This document shows positions 11,149 through 22,443 of a stretch of DNA of 64,000 nucleotides, in pieces; the stretch's first letter is position 1; each line of letters begins with the position of its first letter. Made by a program: the position numbers and the translations under genes. The stretch comes from Zizania palustris (Eukaryota > Streptophyta > Magnoliopsida > Poales > Poaceae). The notes under the pieces are model-generated. The model had not been told where the DNA came from. It saw only the letters and a program-made list of their open reading frames with translations, and did no database searches. The stretch is from contig JAAALK010000289.1 of NCBI GenBank assembly GCA_019279435.1, positions 8,872,342-8,936,341 on the forward strand, read 5' to 3'.

Positions 11149-13041
11149 CTCCTTGACTCCTTCTTTGATTCCTTCTTTTGAGCCTTCTGGAGATGGTGAG
11201 ATAGGAGAGTCCATCTTCGAGGAAGATGAGGATACTCTAGCCGCTAATGAGGGCGGGCCTTCTGCACCCCCTGTAGAGCCCACACCTTCTGAGATTTCGA
11301 CTGAGGATGAGGGCGGACCTCTGATCACTACTTCCACTTCGATCGAGCCCCTCAGTCGAGTCCAGAGGTGCCTGCTGCTGACTCTGGTGAGGTGACTTCA
11401 GATCCCCAAGGAACCCGAGCAGTTCAGCGTGATCACCCCTCAGAGCTCATCATCGGTGATTTAACTGAGAGAACTTTGCGTTCATCTACCTCTCTTGTTG
11501 TGTTTGTTGAATCTTCTTTTGTTGCATCTTTTGAGCCAGAGACGTTTCTCATGCTCTTACTGATTCTAATTGGATTAATGCTATGCAAGAAGAGCTTGAG
11601 ACACTAGTTGAGCTGCCACCAGGATGCAACCCCATAGGCACCAAATGGGTGTTCAAGAACAAACAAGGTGAAGATGGGGTTGTGGTGCGCAACAAAGCTC
11701 GACTAGTTGCCCAGGGTTATTGCCAGAAGGAAGGTATTGACTTTGAAGAAACCTTCGCTCCTATTGCCCATCTTGAGTCCATTCGTATTCTTCTAGCTTT
11801 TGCCGTTTCGAAGGGTTTTAAGCTTTTTCAAATGGACGTCAAGAGTGCTTTTCTGAACGGGTACATAGAAGAGGAGGTGTATGTTGGGCAACCCCCCGGT
11901 TTTGAGAACCCTAAGTTTCCTCGACATGTTTTTAAGCTGCAAAAGGCTTTATACGGGTTGAAGCAAGCCCCCAGGGCTTGGTATGACCGGTTGAAGCTTT
12001 TTTTTGTTGGGGAAGGGCTTTCTGATGGGTTCGGTAGATAAAACTCTTTTCTTGCTCAAAGATGCTTCAGATTTTTTAGTCGCTCAGATTTACGTGGACG
12101 ATATTATGTTTGGCGGTACTACTAATGATCTTGTGTCCAAGTTTTCTGAGCAGATGCACAGTGAGTTTGAGATGAGCCTCATAGGTGAGCTTAAGTATTT
12201 CTTAGGGCTCCAGATCAAGCAGACCAAGGATGGCACTTTCATCCACCAAGCTAAGTACACTCATGACATGTTAAAAAAATTTGATTTTGGTGGTGAGCTG
12301 AAACCGCAGATGACCCCGATGGGCACATCTGGGGGTCTGGACAAGGATGAGAGCGGCGTCAAGGTCAACGAGAGGGAGTTTCGAGGGATGATCGGTTCGC
12401 TGTTGTACTTAACGGCGATAAGACCAGACATACAGTTCGCCGTGGGACTTTGCGCGTGTTTTCAGTCTTCACCACGCGCGTCTCATCGGCATGCTGTCAA
12501 GCGCATCTTCAGGTATCTCACTTATGCACCTGATCTCGGTCTTTACTATTCAGGGTCATCATCTCTTGATTTATCTGGCTTTTCAGATGCCGACTTTGGT
12601 GGGTGCCGGTTGGATCGCAAGTCAACTTCCGGTACTTGCCAGTTTCTTGGCTCTTCCCTTGTTTCTTGGTCTTCTCGAAAGCAATCTGGAGTTGCTCTTT
12701 CGACCACTAAGGCTGAGTATGTAGCTGCTGCTAGCTGCTGCTCACAGTTGGTTTGGATGATTTCCACTCTGCGAGATTTTGGGTTGTTCTTTCCTACCAG
12801 AGTTTCTTTGTTTTGCGACAGCACCAGTGCAATTATTGTAGGGAAAAACCCTTGTCTCCATTCAAAAACCAAACATATTGATGTGCGCTTTCACTTTCTG
12901 CGGGATCAATATGAGAAAGGTGTCATTGACCTTGTTCATGTTGATACCCATCATCAGTTGGCTGACATTTTCACCAAACCCCTAGATCAGTCTACCTTTG
13001 AGCGTTTACGAGGGGATTTGGGTGTTGTGTATCCTTTCTAG
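11149..13041 (+). pseudogene. A' pol: reverse transcriptase and RNase H, broken
   Basis: After an acidic linker (about 11150-11580), reverse transcriptase runs through the fingers, the Asp-Val-Lys-Ser-Ala-Phe-Leu-Asn-Gly motif (about 11836) and the Tyr-Val-Asp-Asp active site at 12091-12102. RNase H follows with Thr-Lys-Ala-Glu-Tyr near 12706 and the His-Ile-Asp-Val-Arg block near 12877; the stop is at 13039-13041. Damage includes a short in-frame deletion near 11608 (compared with B) and a frameshift near 12000-12010 that splits the frame. The copia order, with integrase before reverse transcriptase, is clear. Confidence 0.85.
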
Positions 13042-14313
13042 GATATTTTGTGTTAGTTTTCTTTCTTCTTTACTCTTTTCTTGAGTCTTTTTGTGTGTGT
13101 TCATATCTTGCATATTCACATATCACACTTTTGAGCTCCTTTTGTTATATGATTGAACTGCTGTACTTATTCTAGCTGGTACATGCTTCTGAATACTTGT
13201 CAATGATCATGCTCTGGTTCAGTTCACTTGATATGTCTGATATCTGTCATATGCATGGCTTTTATGTTTTAAACATGAAAAATGATCACCATTGCTTCTA
13301 GTAACCAGCACGCGTAGGCTGAGTGTTCTTGCTATCTGTTATATGCCTTGTAGCTAGTTTCCTGACTTAGATGCAAACAAGCAAATTGGACATCTTTCTC
13401 TTTTAAAACATGGAAATGTGCTGTAAAAATGATGAAAAATCAAGAAAAATGAAAATTCCATGCCTTTTATGCATAACTTGAAAAGATCCAGGTGTGTTTG
13501 CTTTGTCGCATTGCATTGTTCTGGACTGCGTACCATAGCACTTTGGTATGAACTAGGACAGTGTAATGTATGCCAAGACCAATGTCTTAAGCTTCTGATG
13601 ATCCAGTTCTGGCCTAGGCTTGACTTGGTCGGTCAGCATAAGGTTTGACATGCAAATAACCCCTGGCAAAAATGAAAAAGGAAAGAGAAAAAGCCTGAAA
13701 ATTGAAATGATAACAAGTTTGCTGAAGAACTCTGTTTTGGACAATGCTTATCTTGGTAGATATCAGTTCGCTTTTGCATCTCATGCTTTACCTTGCTTGT
13801 CAACTGGAAATTGTGGTGATGTTTTTGTTTGCAAAAAATTGAAAATGCGTGCTCATGACTTTCTTTAGATATCATCTGTTGCACTGATCATGCCATGTAT
13901 CTTAGACAGTATGTCTTTTGCTGTATTTGTTAGATGTTGTAATTGCAGTCAATCATATCTGAGAAGCATGCTGTATTCACTCCTCATGCATCCCAGTTGC
14001 ATTCATTGCATATTTTCAGGGGGAGTTGCATTTCAGGGGGAGTCTGTGTCTCTTTTGAGTGCTTGATGAGTTCACTTGTCAACAAGGGGGAGAAATTTTG
14101 GGATAAGAGTTCAAGGGGGAGTTTTGGCTTTCTCTAGGATTTGTTTCTTACTCTTTTGATATACTTGTTGTTGTTTCTGAGATCGCACTCATTTTGGAGC
14201 TTTTACCTTTGGTTAACCATAATGACCGTTTCTTGCGTGTTTCCACATTTGTTCGCAGGTACTGAAGAGCTGATGAAGAGAAGTGTTGACAAAGCACTCA
14301 TCAAGGGGGAGAT
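13042..14313 (+). other. A' 3' non-coding tail with GGGGGAG blocks
   Basis: No supportable gene. The stretch between pol and the 3' LTR is AT-rich and ends in several GGGGGAG purine blocks (about 14020-14120) and the polypurine tract at about 14303-14313. Elements A and B have the same kind of tail. An envelope-like frame, known from some SIRE elements, is not visible. Confidence 0.75.
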
Positions 14314-14767
14314 TGAGGAGCCATGCTGAAGAGCGTGGGCCTCATGACTCCAGATGTGATGAGTCATTGTCAACGGTAGTCAAAGAGGACTTAAGAGAGG
14401 AGAAGACCTGCTGCGTCTAGGCCGCGTGTGACTCAGATACACGGGCAGCGAGCGACTGTCGGGCAGAGGGGCCACGAAGTCGGGCTGGCCCAATCTGGGT
14501 ACATGGGCTAGGAGCAGCAGAGGATCCACTGGGCTGTTGACCAGGATTGACTCAGGTACACGGGCGGCGAGCGATTGCCGGGCTAAGAGAGCTGCGGAAT
14601 CGGGCCGGCCCAATCCGGGTACCTGGTGCAAAGTCGGTGGATGCTTTGTCAGTTTCGGCGCAAAACTGACGACCGCTGATCTCGGATCTAACCGTTGTGA
14701 GGCAAAGCCGTAGCTTCTACGAAAGCTCCACATCAGGACAAGTTATCTTTATTTAGGTTTTTACTAT
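14314..14767 (+). mobile_element. A' 3' LTR, left part
   Basis: Starts TG after the polypurine tract, in the same terminal sequence as LTR A at 549. It runs to 14767, where element B is inserted, and continues at 25606. Confidence 0.9.
14763..14767 (+). repeat. Target-site duplication ACTAT, left copy
   Basis: ACTAT at 14763-14767 is repeated at 25601-25605, exactly flanking element B. Confidence 0.95.
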
Positions 14768-16749
14768 TGAGAAACCAAGGATGGTTTCGGTGTATGTGAT
14801 GAGTGATTGACAGGATTATTTACCCTCTGTTCGAAGGGTACCTCCGGAGGGGCTTCGGAGGTGGTACCTCCGAAGGGTGTTCGGAGGTGTGTCACCGGAG
14901 TGTGTTCGGTGTTTGCTTGCTGCAGCTGTGCAGCGGAGTGTACCTGTCGGAGGGGTCCGACAGTACGCGATGACTGGGTTCGTACCGATGGCTTCGGTAC
15001 TTTGGGCGGTACACCGGAGTGTGTGCCGGAGGTTGCTAACCCGGAGAGGTCTCCGGAGTACTGGATACACTTGTTTGCTTGTCTATGGTGCGTAGGGACT
15101 TCGGAGGCGACGGACAGGGTTCGAGCCAGGTGAACCTGGGTCAAGCGGGTGGCTTGATGCCAGGGGAGCGGGGAGCTCCGTCACGGTGGCTGCGAAGGTG
15201 GTCCGGGTCGGTCCTCGGGTCGAGACGCGCCAGGTGAAGGCAGAGAGTGCGGAGTGTGGCTCCAGCTGAAGGTACTCCGAGACAAAGTCCTCGGAGGTGA
15301 GGCACTTTGAAGGTACTCCGGATGGAGTGACTTCGGAGTTGGATGGAACAAGTCCTCTGCGGAGGCAAGGAGTTCGAAGTGTGCTCCGGAGGGAGACACT
15401 CGAAGGTACCCGACGAAGGTCTCAGAAGTCGAGGTGCATCGAAGGCATTGTCCGGGTGAGGCTCGTCGTGGAGTGTGCTCGGGGTGAGGCACTGCGACGG
15501 AGTGCTCATGGAATGCTTCATGCGGAGGCCTTGGACGAAGGAGGGACTTCGAAGGGTGGTACTCCGAAGGTGGGGCTTCGGAGTGAGGGTGACTTGTGGT
15601 ACTTCGGCCATGCATGGCTTCGGTACACGGACGGACGGTGTTCGAGCTGGGAGTAGCTGCGAAGCCGTGGTGATCCACTCCGGAGGTGGTGGTGCGAAGG
15701 CCCAAGGGCTTTGACGGCTTCGGCTCAAAACCGTCACTGTATCGAAGGACTTCTTCGGCGGAGCGAAGGCCATCAGGCTGCAGGCTTCTCGCCGAAGCTA
15801 CCGCACCCTCCGGTGCGAAGGGAGGTTCCAGAAGTCAACACTGTAAAGGCTGACACTGTCTGTTCTGAAAAAGGCTGACACTGTCCCCTCTGCAGCTGAC
15901 AGAGAAGCCTCCAAAATAAAGGTGGACTACCTTTTGTACCCCTTAGTTCTGAAGAGACAAAATGAATGTAAACCCTAGGGGTAAAGTAGTCACTTCCTTA
16001 GGATGAAGCCGTGGGCTATAAATATGGGGGCTCGGTAGGTAACATTTAACACTTTGAGCATTTACTGTTGAGCTCCTGTAGACAGACCTCGCTGTATTCA
16101 TTCTGAGTTCAATTTATTTCAGTGTTCCTTGTTCAAGCGGCGAAGCCCTGTTTTTCTTGTGCTTTTTGCTTGAGCTCGCTTTGCATACTTCGCTAGTTTA
16201 GTGCACCGAAGCCTGTTGAGGCGAAGGTAGTTTTTCGTGCGAGGTGTGCTTTGTCAGTGAGCTTTCGCTCTGTGTAACAGGAGGTGTAACCTCGCTTCTT
16301 ACTAGCGAAGCCCTGATTGTTTCCCGTAGTGCTTCTTGTGTCGAAGCCCTTAGCGTAGTCCGTTTTGTGTGCGTGTAGACCTTCGCGTGCGAAGCCCAGC
16401 ACCAGTTGCTGTCGCCAAGTACTTGGTCGAAGTCCTCAGAGGGCTGTCCACTCTTGCGAAGGGTGAAGTGCGAAGCCTGCTCGAAGCACCTCGTGTGCGG
16501 AGCCTGCACTGACTTAGCAGAGTAGATTTTCGTGGATTGTTCGTGGAGCGAAGTCTTCTTGACTTCGAACTTTTGCTCCTCCGAAGCCTGTGTTCGAAGG
16601 TGTCGAAGTACCTCCGAACCAGACCTTCGAAGGTAGTGTTCGAAGCCTGTTCCGCAGAAGACAGAACAGAACCGAAGGCTAAGTTTTTAGCCTGAAATTT
16701 TAAAAGCTCCCATTCACCCCCCCCTCTGGTCGCCGTTTCCGGTCCATCA
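14768..16749 (+). mobile_element. 5' LTR of element B
   Basis: TG...CA, 1982 bp. TATA box at 16017-16024. The sequence is very dense in CGAAG/CTTCG and CCGGAG motifs. Long open frames on the minus strand (15141-15773, 15181-15705) occur in both LTRs, but they follow from this stop-poor repeat composition and I do not call them genes. Confidence 0.95.
16017..16024 (+). promoter_or_regulatory. TATA box of B 5' LTR
   Basis: TATAAATA, identical at 24869-24876 in the 3' LTR. It is the likely core promoter for B's genomic RNA. Confidence 0.75.
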
Positions 16750-16751
16750 AT

Positions 16752-16763
16752 TGGTATCAGAGC
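16752..16763 (+). other. Primer-binding site of B
   Basis: TGGTATCAGAGC two bases after the 5' LTR, complementary to the 3' end of initiator methionine tRNA. Confidence 0.92.
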
Positions 16764-16813
16764 GGGTTAAGATCACCAGTTGACCTTAACCGGTTTTGTG
16801 ATCTGTTGGCGAC

Positions 16814-19276
16814 ATGGATAGAGGCAGTAAAATTCCTCTGTTCGATGGGACAGATTTTGCATACTGGAAGGTGCGCATGGAGGCTTACTTGTTAAGCCAA
16901 GGAAATGCAATTTGGGAGATTGTGGACTCACAATACTCCATCCCTGATACCCGCACCACTCAAACCGAAAAAGATCAGTACATTGCCAACTCGAAGGCAA
17001 GGAACATACTGTTTATTGGTCTGAGTCGGAGTGAGTTTGATAGGGTGCAGCACCTTAGGACTGCTAGGGAGATTTGGACAACACTCACTGTCTTTCATGA
17101 GGGCTCTGCTCAGATTAAGGCCAGGCGCCAAAGCACCTACAATCAACAGTATCAGCTGTTTGTGCAGGCACCTGGTGAATCTTTAGATGCCATGTTTTCT
17201 CGCTTTGACGCGATAGTGAGTAACTTGCGATCCAACGGGATGCTTGCTTACAGTGATCATGATAGGGCTATCAAGCTTCTCTATGCTCTTGACCGTAGCA
17301 TATGGGAGGTGAAGATATCCAGCATTGAGGAGTCCACAGGCTATGACACATTGACCTGTGACGAACTCTTTAGCAAGCTGAAGTCCACAGAGATTGCCAA
17401 GGCATCTCTTGCTGTGCATAGAAGCTCTTTGCCACAGCCATTGGCATTGGTTTCTAGCACTAGCCGTGGCACCACTGCAGAACCAAGCACATCAGGCACT
17501 TGTGTTCTTGCAGATGGTTTTGCTTTGTCTTCCCTGGTCTCCGTCACAAAGGAGCAGGTGGACACTCTAGCTGATGATGAGCTTGCTCTCATTGCCAGGA
17601 GGTTCACCCGCTTTCATCATGAGAGAAGGGATCAGAGGAGAAGTGGTTTTAGTGGCTGCTATGAATGTGGCGACACCTCTCACATTAAGGCCAATTGCCC
17701 CAAGGTCAAGAAGAGAGATGAGAGTGACCGCCCCAAATTCCACAAAAAAGAGAGGAAGCCCTTTGTGAAGGGCAAGCGCGGCAAGATGGCTAAGAAAGTA
17801 GCCAAGGCCGCTTCCAGAGCCTTTGTTGCTGCTCTCAGCGTCATCGACACATCCTCAACTGAGGAGTCGAGCTCTGAGGAGGAGGAGTCCCCAAGGAAGG
17901 AGGACAAAAAGGACAAAAAGGGACGTGACTTCACCGGCCTTTGCTTCATGGCCGACAGCGATCACAGCGGCGATGAGCTTGACTCATCTGAGGTAAACCT
18001 ATCATCTGACCAGCTTCTAATTAAATTAGATGAGCTGAATGAAGTTGTGCTAGGTCAGGATAGATTGCTTGTGCAAGCCGCTAGAGAAAGAAAAGACCTT
18101 AGACTTAGGCTAGAATCTGTATCTACTGAATATGCCATGCTTAAGTCTAAATATGATGATGCTGATTGTGAATCATGTTCTGTTGTCATGAGTGAGCTTG
18201 CTCAGTTGCGCTCTGTACATGCTCAAACTCTCTCTGAGCTTGAGACTGCACAGAAGCAGCTTTTGGAGGTGGATTCTAGACCTCATGAAATTATTGATTG
18301 CATGAACTGCTCTTTATTGCGCGATAGCATTAATTTACGTGATAAGCATGTTCATGATCTAGAGGCTAGATTGGAGAGGGCCGGTAGTTCTAAGGATGTG
18401 CAGCCTGTGTGTGACACATGCATTACCCTTAAGGACCAGCTAGGCACTGTTAGAGAGCGAGCTGAGAACCTCATGTCCGAAAATGAATACCTTCTTTCTG
18501 TGGTAAATAAATGCACTGAGGGGAAGGGTAGGATGGATTTGCTCTTGGCCAAGACCAAGTTGTGTGCTGACAGAGCCGGGGTAGCTCTAGGTTTGGGTTT
18601 TGAGAGGATAGCTTCAGACAGTAAGACCAAAACTGTTTTCACCTCTCCCACCACCCTAGAGAAAGAGAGAGCTCTGTTGGACACCCCATCAGCCAAAAAG
18701 CCTACCCATCCACCAAAGAAAACCACTCTTCCTGCCAAGAAAAATCCTCCCAAGAAAGCCACTCAGAAGAAACCCAAGGAGCCTGTGAGAGTTGCTCCTA
18801 TGACCCATGAGAGTGCCCCCAGGAGAGTGTTTCACTGTTCTTATTGTCAGCGGACGGGTCATTTGATCGGTTTCTGTTTCCGTCGCATCAAGGATGAGCG
18901 ACGTGCACAGGCGATGAGCTATCAGGACATGCATTACCCATCTTTTGGTATGCATGAGTCTGAGGTTTACTCTCGTCCTGTTTTCGAGGCTCCTCGTGCT
19001 TCTCGGAGAGGTTTTGCTCCTCGAGGTGTTCACCATGTTCCATATGGTGGTAGACCTCGGGCGAGTAGTTTTGTACCTCGTCAGAGTAGGAGACCTCGAC
19101 ATGCTTTGCGTTCTTTGCATGTAGGTAGACCTCGCACTTTGCATCATGCTGATTTTCATGTGCGTAGACCGTCTACTTTTACTGTGCCTACTACTCGTGT
19201 CACTCAGTGCTGGATGCCTCGTCATTATTTTACTCACCCCAGCACTGAGCGATCGAGGCGTTCTTATCATGTGTAG
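16814..19276 (+). CDS. gag: Element B Gag (820 aa)
   Basis: Structural protein of the element's particle. The ATG at 16814 is 50 bp after the primer-binding site. Visible parts: UBN2-type copia gag region (about residues 10-200); CCHC knuckle Cys282/Cys285/His290/Cys295; a Lys- and Ser/Glu-rich stretch; a long coiled coil (about 395-600) dotted with Cys-X-X-Cys pairs; a Pro/Lys-rich linker; a second knuckle Cys675/Cys678/His683/Cys688; and an Arg-rich tail. The frame ends in TAG at 19274-19276, and pol continues in the same frame right after it. The frame is otherwise undamaged. Whether the TAG is a genuine gag stop that is read through, or a mutation in a single gag-pol frame, cannot be decided from one copy. 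Confidence 0.92.
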   Translation: MDRGSKIPLFDGTDFAYWKVRMEAYLLSQGNAIWEIVDSQYSIPDTRTTQTEKDQYIANSKARNILFIGLSRSEFDRVQHLRTAREIWTTLTVFHEGSAQIKARRQSTYNQQYQLFVQAPGESLDAMFSRFDAIVSNLRSNGMLAYSDHDRAIKLLYALDRSIWEVKISSIEESTGYDTLTCDELFSKLKSTEIAKASLAVHRSSLPQPLALVSSTSRGTTAEPSTSGTCVLADGFALSSLVSVTKEQVDTLADDELALIARRFTRFHHERRDQRRSGFSGCYECGDTSHIKANCPKVKKRDESDRPKFHKKERKPFVKGKRGKMAKKVAKAASRAFVAALSVIDTSSTEESSSEEEESPRKEDKKDKKGRDFTGLCFMADSDHSGDELDSSEVNLSSDQLLIKLDELNEVVLGQDRLLVQAARERKDLRLRLESVSTEYAMLKSKYDDADCESCSVVMSELAQLRSVHAQTLSELETAQKQLLEVDSRPHEIIDCMNCSLLRDSINLRDKHVHDLEARLERAGSSKDVQPVCDTCITLKDQLGTVRERAENLMSENEYLLSVVNKCTEGKGRMDLLLAKTKLCADRAGVALGLGFERIASDSKTKTVFTSPTTLEKERALLDTPSAKKPTHPPKKTTLPAKKNPPKKATQKKPKEPVRVAPMTHESAPRRVFHCSYCQRTGHLIGFCFRRIKDERRAQAMSYQDMHYPSFGMHESEVYSRPVFEAPRASRRGFAPRGVHHVPYGGRPRASSFVPRQSRRPRHALRSLHVGRPRTLHHADFHVRRPSTFTVPTTRVTQCWMPRHYFTHPSTERSRRSYHV

Positions 19277-22200
19277 GCGACAGGTCGAGGCTTGGAGGGC
19301 ACGTGGATCATGGACTCCGGTTGTTCGCGCCACATGACCGGAGATGCAAATTGGTTCTCCAGCCTCACCACAACCAAGCAAAGGGAACATATCACCTTCG
19401 GAAACAATCGAAGGAGTAGAGTGAAAGGTAAAGGTGTGGTAAGAATTAACGCGAACTTCACTCTCAAAGATGTTGCATTGGTTGAGAACCTGGGATACAA
19501 TTTGCTGTCTGTATCTCAGTTGCTTGATGAGGGCTTCGAAGTGCGATTTCATTGCGATACTTCGCAAGTGCTCAATTCTGATGGTGTTGTGGTGTGTAAG
19601 ATCTTTAGGGTTGGGAGAGTTTTTGGAGCTGATTTTTCAGAGTCGTCTGGTTCTTCTCATTGTCTTGTTGCACATTCGACTTCTGAGCTTTGGAAGTGGC
19701 ATAGGAGACTAGGGCATATGAGCTTTGAGTTGCTCGCTCGTCTGAGCGCCCTAGGTCTGATCCGAGGATTGCCCAAGCTCAAGTTTGAGAAGAATTTAGT
19801 TTGTGCTCCTTGTCGACATGGAAAAATGATTGCCGCTTCGCATTCGCCAGTCACCACAGTGATGACTGAACAGCCCGGAGAACTTCTCCATATGGACACT
19901 GTAGGTCCTTCTCGGGTTAGTTCTTTAGGCGGCAAGTGGTATGTACTTGTTATTGTCGACGATTTCTCCCGCTACTCTTGGGTCTTCTTTCTTGCCAGCA
20001 AGGATGAAGTGTTTTCACACTTTCGGAGCTTGGCTTTGAGACTTTTCACAGAACTCCCTGGTGCATTAAAATTCATTCGAAGCGATAATGGCACCGAGTT
20101 CAAAAATAGTCTCTTTGTTGACTTTTGCATGGAGCATGGCATAGAACATCAATTCTCTGCTCCGCGGGTTCCTCAACAGAACGGTGTTGTTGAGAGGAAA
20201 AACCGCACTTTGGTTGAGATGGCTAGGACGATGCTTGATGAGCATAGGACTCCTAGAAAATTCTGGGCTGAGGCCATGAACACTGCATGTTACATCTCAA
20301 ACCGAATTTTCTTGCGCTCAATTTTAAACTTGACATCTTATGAGCTGCGTTTTGGGAGACAGCCCAAGGTTACTCATCTTCGAGTTTTTGGCTGTCGCTG
20401 CTTTATCCTAAAACGTGGTAACTTGGATAAATTTGAGTCGCGATCTTCTGACGGGATCTTTTTGGGTTATACTACTCATGGTCATTCTTATCGTGTTTAT
20501 AACTTGGAAACTAACACTGTCATCGAGTCATGTGATGTGACTTTTGATGAATCAACCCCCTCTGTTAGTTCTGCTCTTGAACAGGCAAATGAACACGACA
20601 TGGAACAGACCTTATTCGAAGATGAAGATCCCGGAGAATTCGAGGATGATCCCCTACAACCCTCGACATCGACCCCCGAAGCTGACCCCGCTTCAACTAC
20701 TTCGGCACGAGGTCCCGAAGCGACTACCTCAACATCGGTCATCTTGGACCACTCCAGCGCACAAGTTGAGGGGGAGACTGCATCCCGCCGCGAGGCTCCT
20801 CATCATGTCCAGAGGATGCACCCTCCCGAGCAGATCATTGGTGAGCTTGATCAAAGGGTAACACGTTCTCACGCTCATTTCACTAATGCTGCTTTTGTTG
20901 CTTCTTTCGAGCCCTTAGATGTTAGTCATGCACTTTCTGATTCTAGTTGGATCAATGCCATGCATGAAGAGCTTGAGAATTTTGAAAGAAACCAAGTCTG
21001 GACTTTAGTTGATCCTCCACCAAATGTTCATTTCATAGGAACAAAATGGATTTTCAAAAATAACAAGGGGAGGATGGGACAATTGTTAGAAATAAGGCTA
21101 GACTTGTAGCTCAGGGCTTTTCTCAACTAGAAGGGATTGATTTTACTGAAACTTTTGCACCTGTTGCTCGCCTTGAGGCCATTAGGATTTTGCTTACCTT
21201 TGCGACATCCCGGGGATTCAAACTCTATCAAATGGATGTCAAAAGTGCTTTTCTTAATGGCTTCATAGGTGAAGATGTTTATGTAAAACAACCCCCTGGT
21301 TTTGAAAACCCCAAGTACCCACATAAAGTCCTTAAACTTCATAAGGCTCTTTATGGACTCAAGCAGGCCCCTCGGGCTTGGTATGATAGACTTAAGTCTT
21401 TTCTGCTTGAGCGAGGGTATTTGATGGGCTCTATTGATAAAACACTGTTTACTCTCAAGCATGGCAAAGATTTCCTTCTAGTGCAGATTTATGTGGATGA
21501 TATCATCTTTGGTGGCTCTTCTCATGCTTTAGTTGCCGAGTTTGCAGATACCATGAGCAGGGAGTTTGAAATGTCGATGATGGGTGAACTCACCTTTTTC
21601 CTTGGGTTGCAAATCAAGCAAAGCAAACAAGGTACTTTTGTCCACCAGACAAAGTACACCAAGGACCTACTCAAGAAGTTCGACATGTCCGATGCGAAGC
21701 CCCTCGCCACTCCAATGGCTACATCTGTAGCATTGGACCCTGACAAAGATGGAGAAGCCGTAGATCAGAAGGAGTTCCGGAGTATGATTGGCTCCCTCCT
21801 CTACTTGACTGCTACGAGGCCGGACATACACTTCGCAGTATGTCTGTGCGCTCGTTTTCAGGCTTCACCACGAGCTTCGCACCGCCAAGCGGTTAAGCGC
21901 ATTCTAAGGTATCTCAAACACACCCTTGAATTTGGCATATGGTATTCATCGTCTTCATCTTTATGTCTTAGAGGTTATTCAGATGCGGATTTTGCTGGGT
22001 GTAGAATTGATAGGAAGAGTACCTCTAGTACTTGTCATTTTCTGGGTACTTCTCTGGTTTGCTGGTCTTCCCGCAAACAGTCTAGTGTTGCACAATCGAC
22101 GGCTGAGGCCGAATATGTTGCTGCAGCTAGCTGTTGCTCTCAGATTTTGTGGATGGTTTCCACTTTGCGGGATTTCGGGTTAGATTATAAGAGTGTTCCA

Positions 22201-22443
22201 CTTTTCTGTGATAACACTAGTGCTATTTGTATTGCAAACAACCCGGTTCAGCACTCCAGAACCAAACACATTGATGTACGGTATCATTTTCTCAGAGATC
22301 ACAATGAAAAGGGTGATATTGAACTTCAATATGTTGATACCCAACACCAGCTTGCCGATATTTTTACAAAACCCCTCGATGCTTCTCGATTTGCTTACTT
22401 GCGTGGGGAACTTGGTATTTGTCATCCCTACGGCATTTTGTGA
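19277..22443 (+). pseudogene. pol: Element B pol (protease, integrase, RT, RNase H), one frameshift
   Basis: In the gag frame after the TAG come the aspartic protease (Asp-Ser-Gly at 19313-19321), GAG-pre-integrase (Trp-Lys-Trp-His...Gly-His, about 19690) and integrase with its Asp-Asp-Glu residues (about 19892, 20088, 20195). An acidic, Ser/Thr-rich linker (about 20540-20800) leads to the start of reverse transcriptase. Near 21066-21073 one base is missing compared with the A' copy, so the frame stops at 21107-21109. The other frame then carries the rest of reverse transcriptase (Tyr-Val-Asp-Asp at 21490-21501) and RNase H (Ala-Glu-Ala-Glu-Tyr near 22103; His-Ile-Asp-Val-Arg near 22268) to TGA at 22441-22443. 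All catalytic motifs are kept; the single indel is the only clear lesion. Confidence 0.92.

Noticed and set aside
15141..15773. Overlapping 210- and 174-residue open frames on the minus strand of B's LTR, repeated at 23993-24625
   Set aside because: They occur only because the LTR is full of CGAAG/CTTCG repeats poor in stops. Several frames are open at once, no domain is visible, and both lie in LTR copies.
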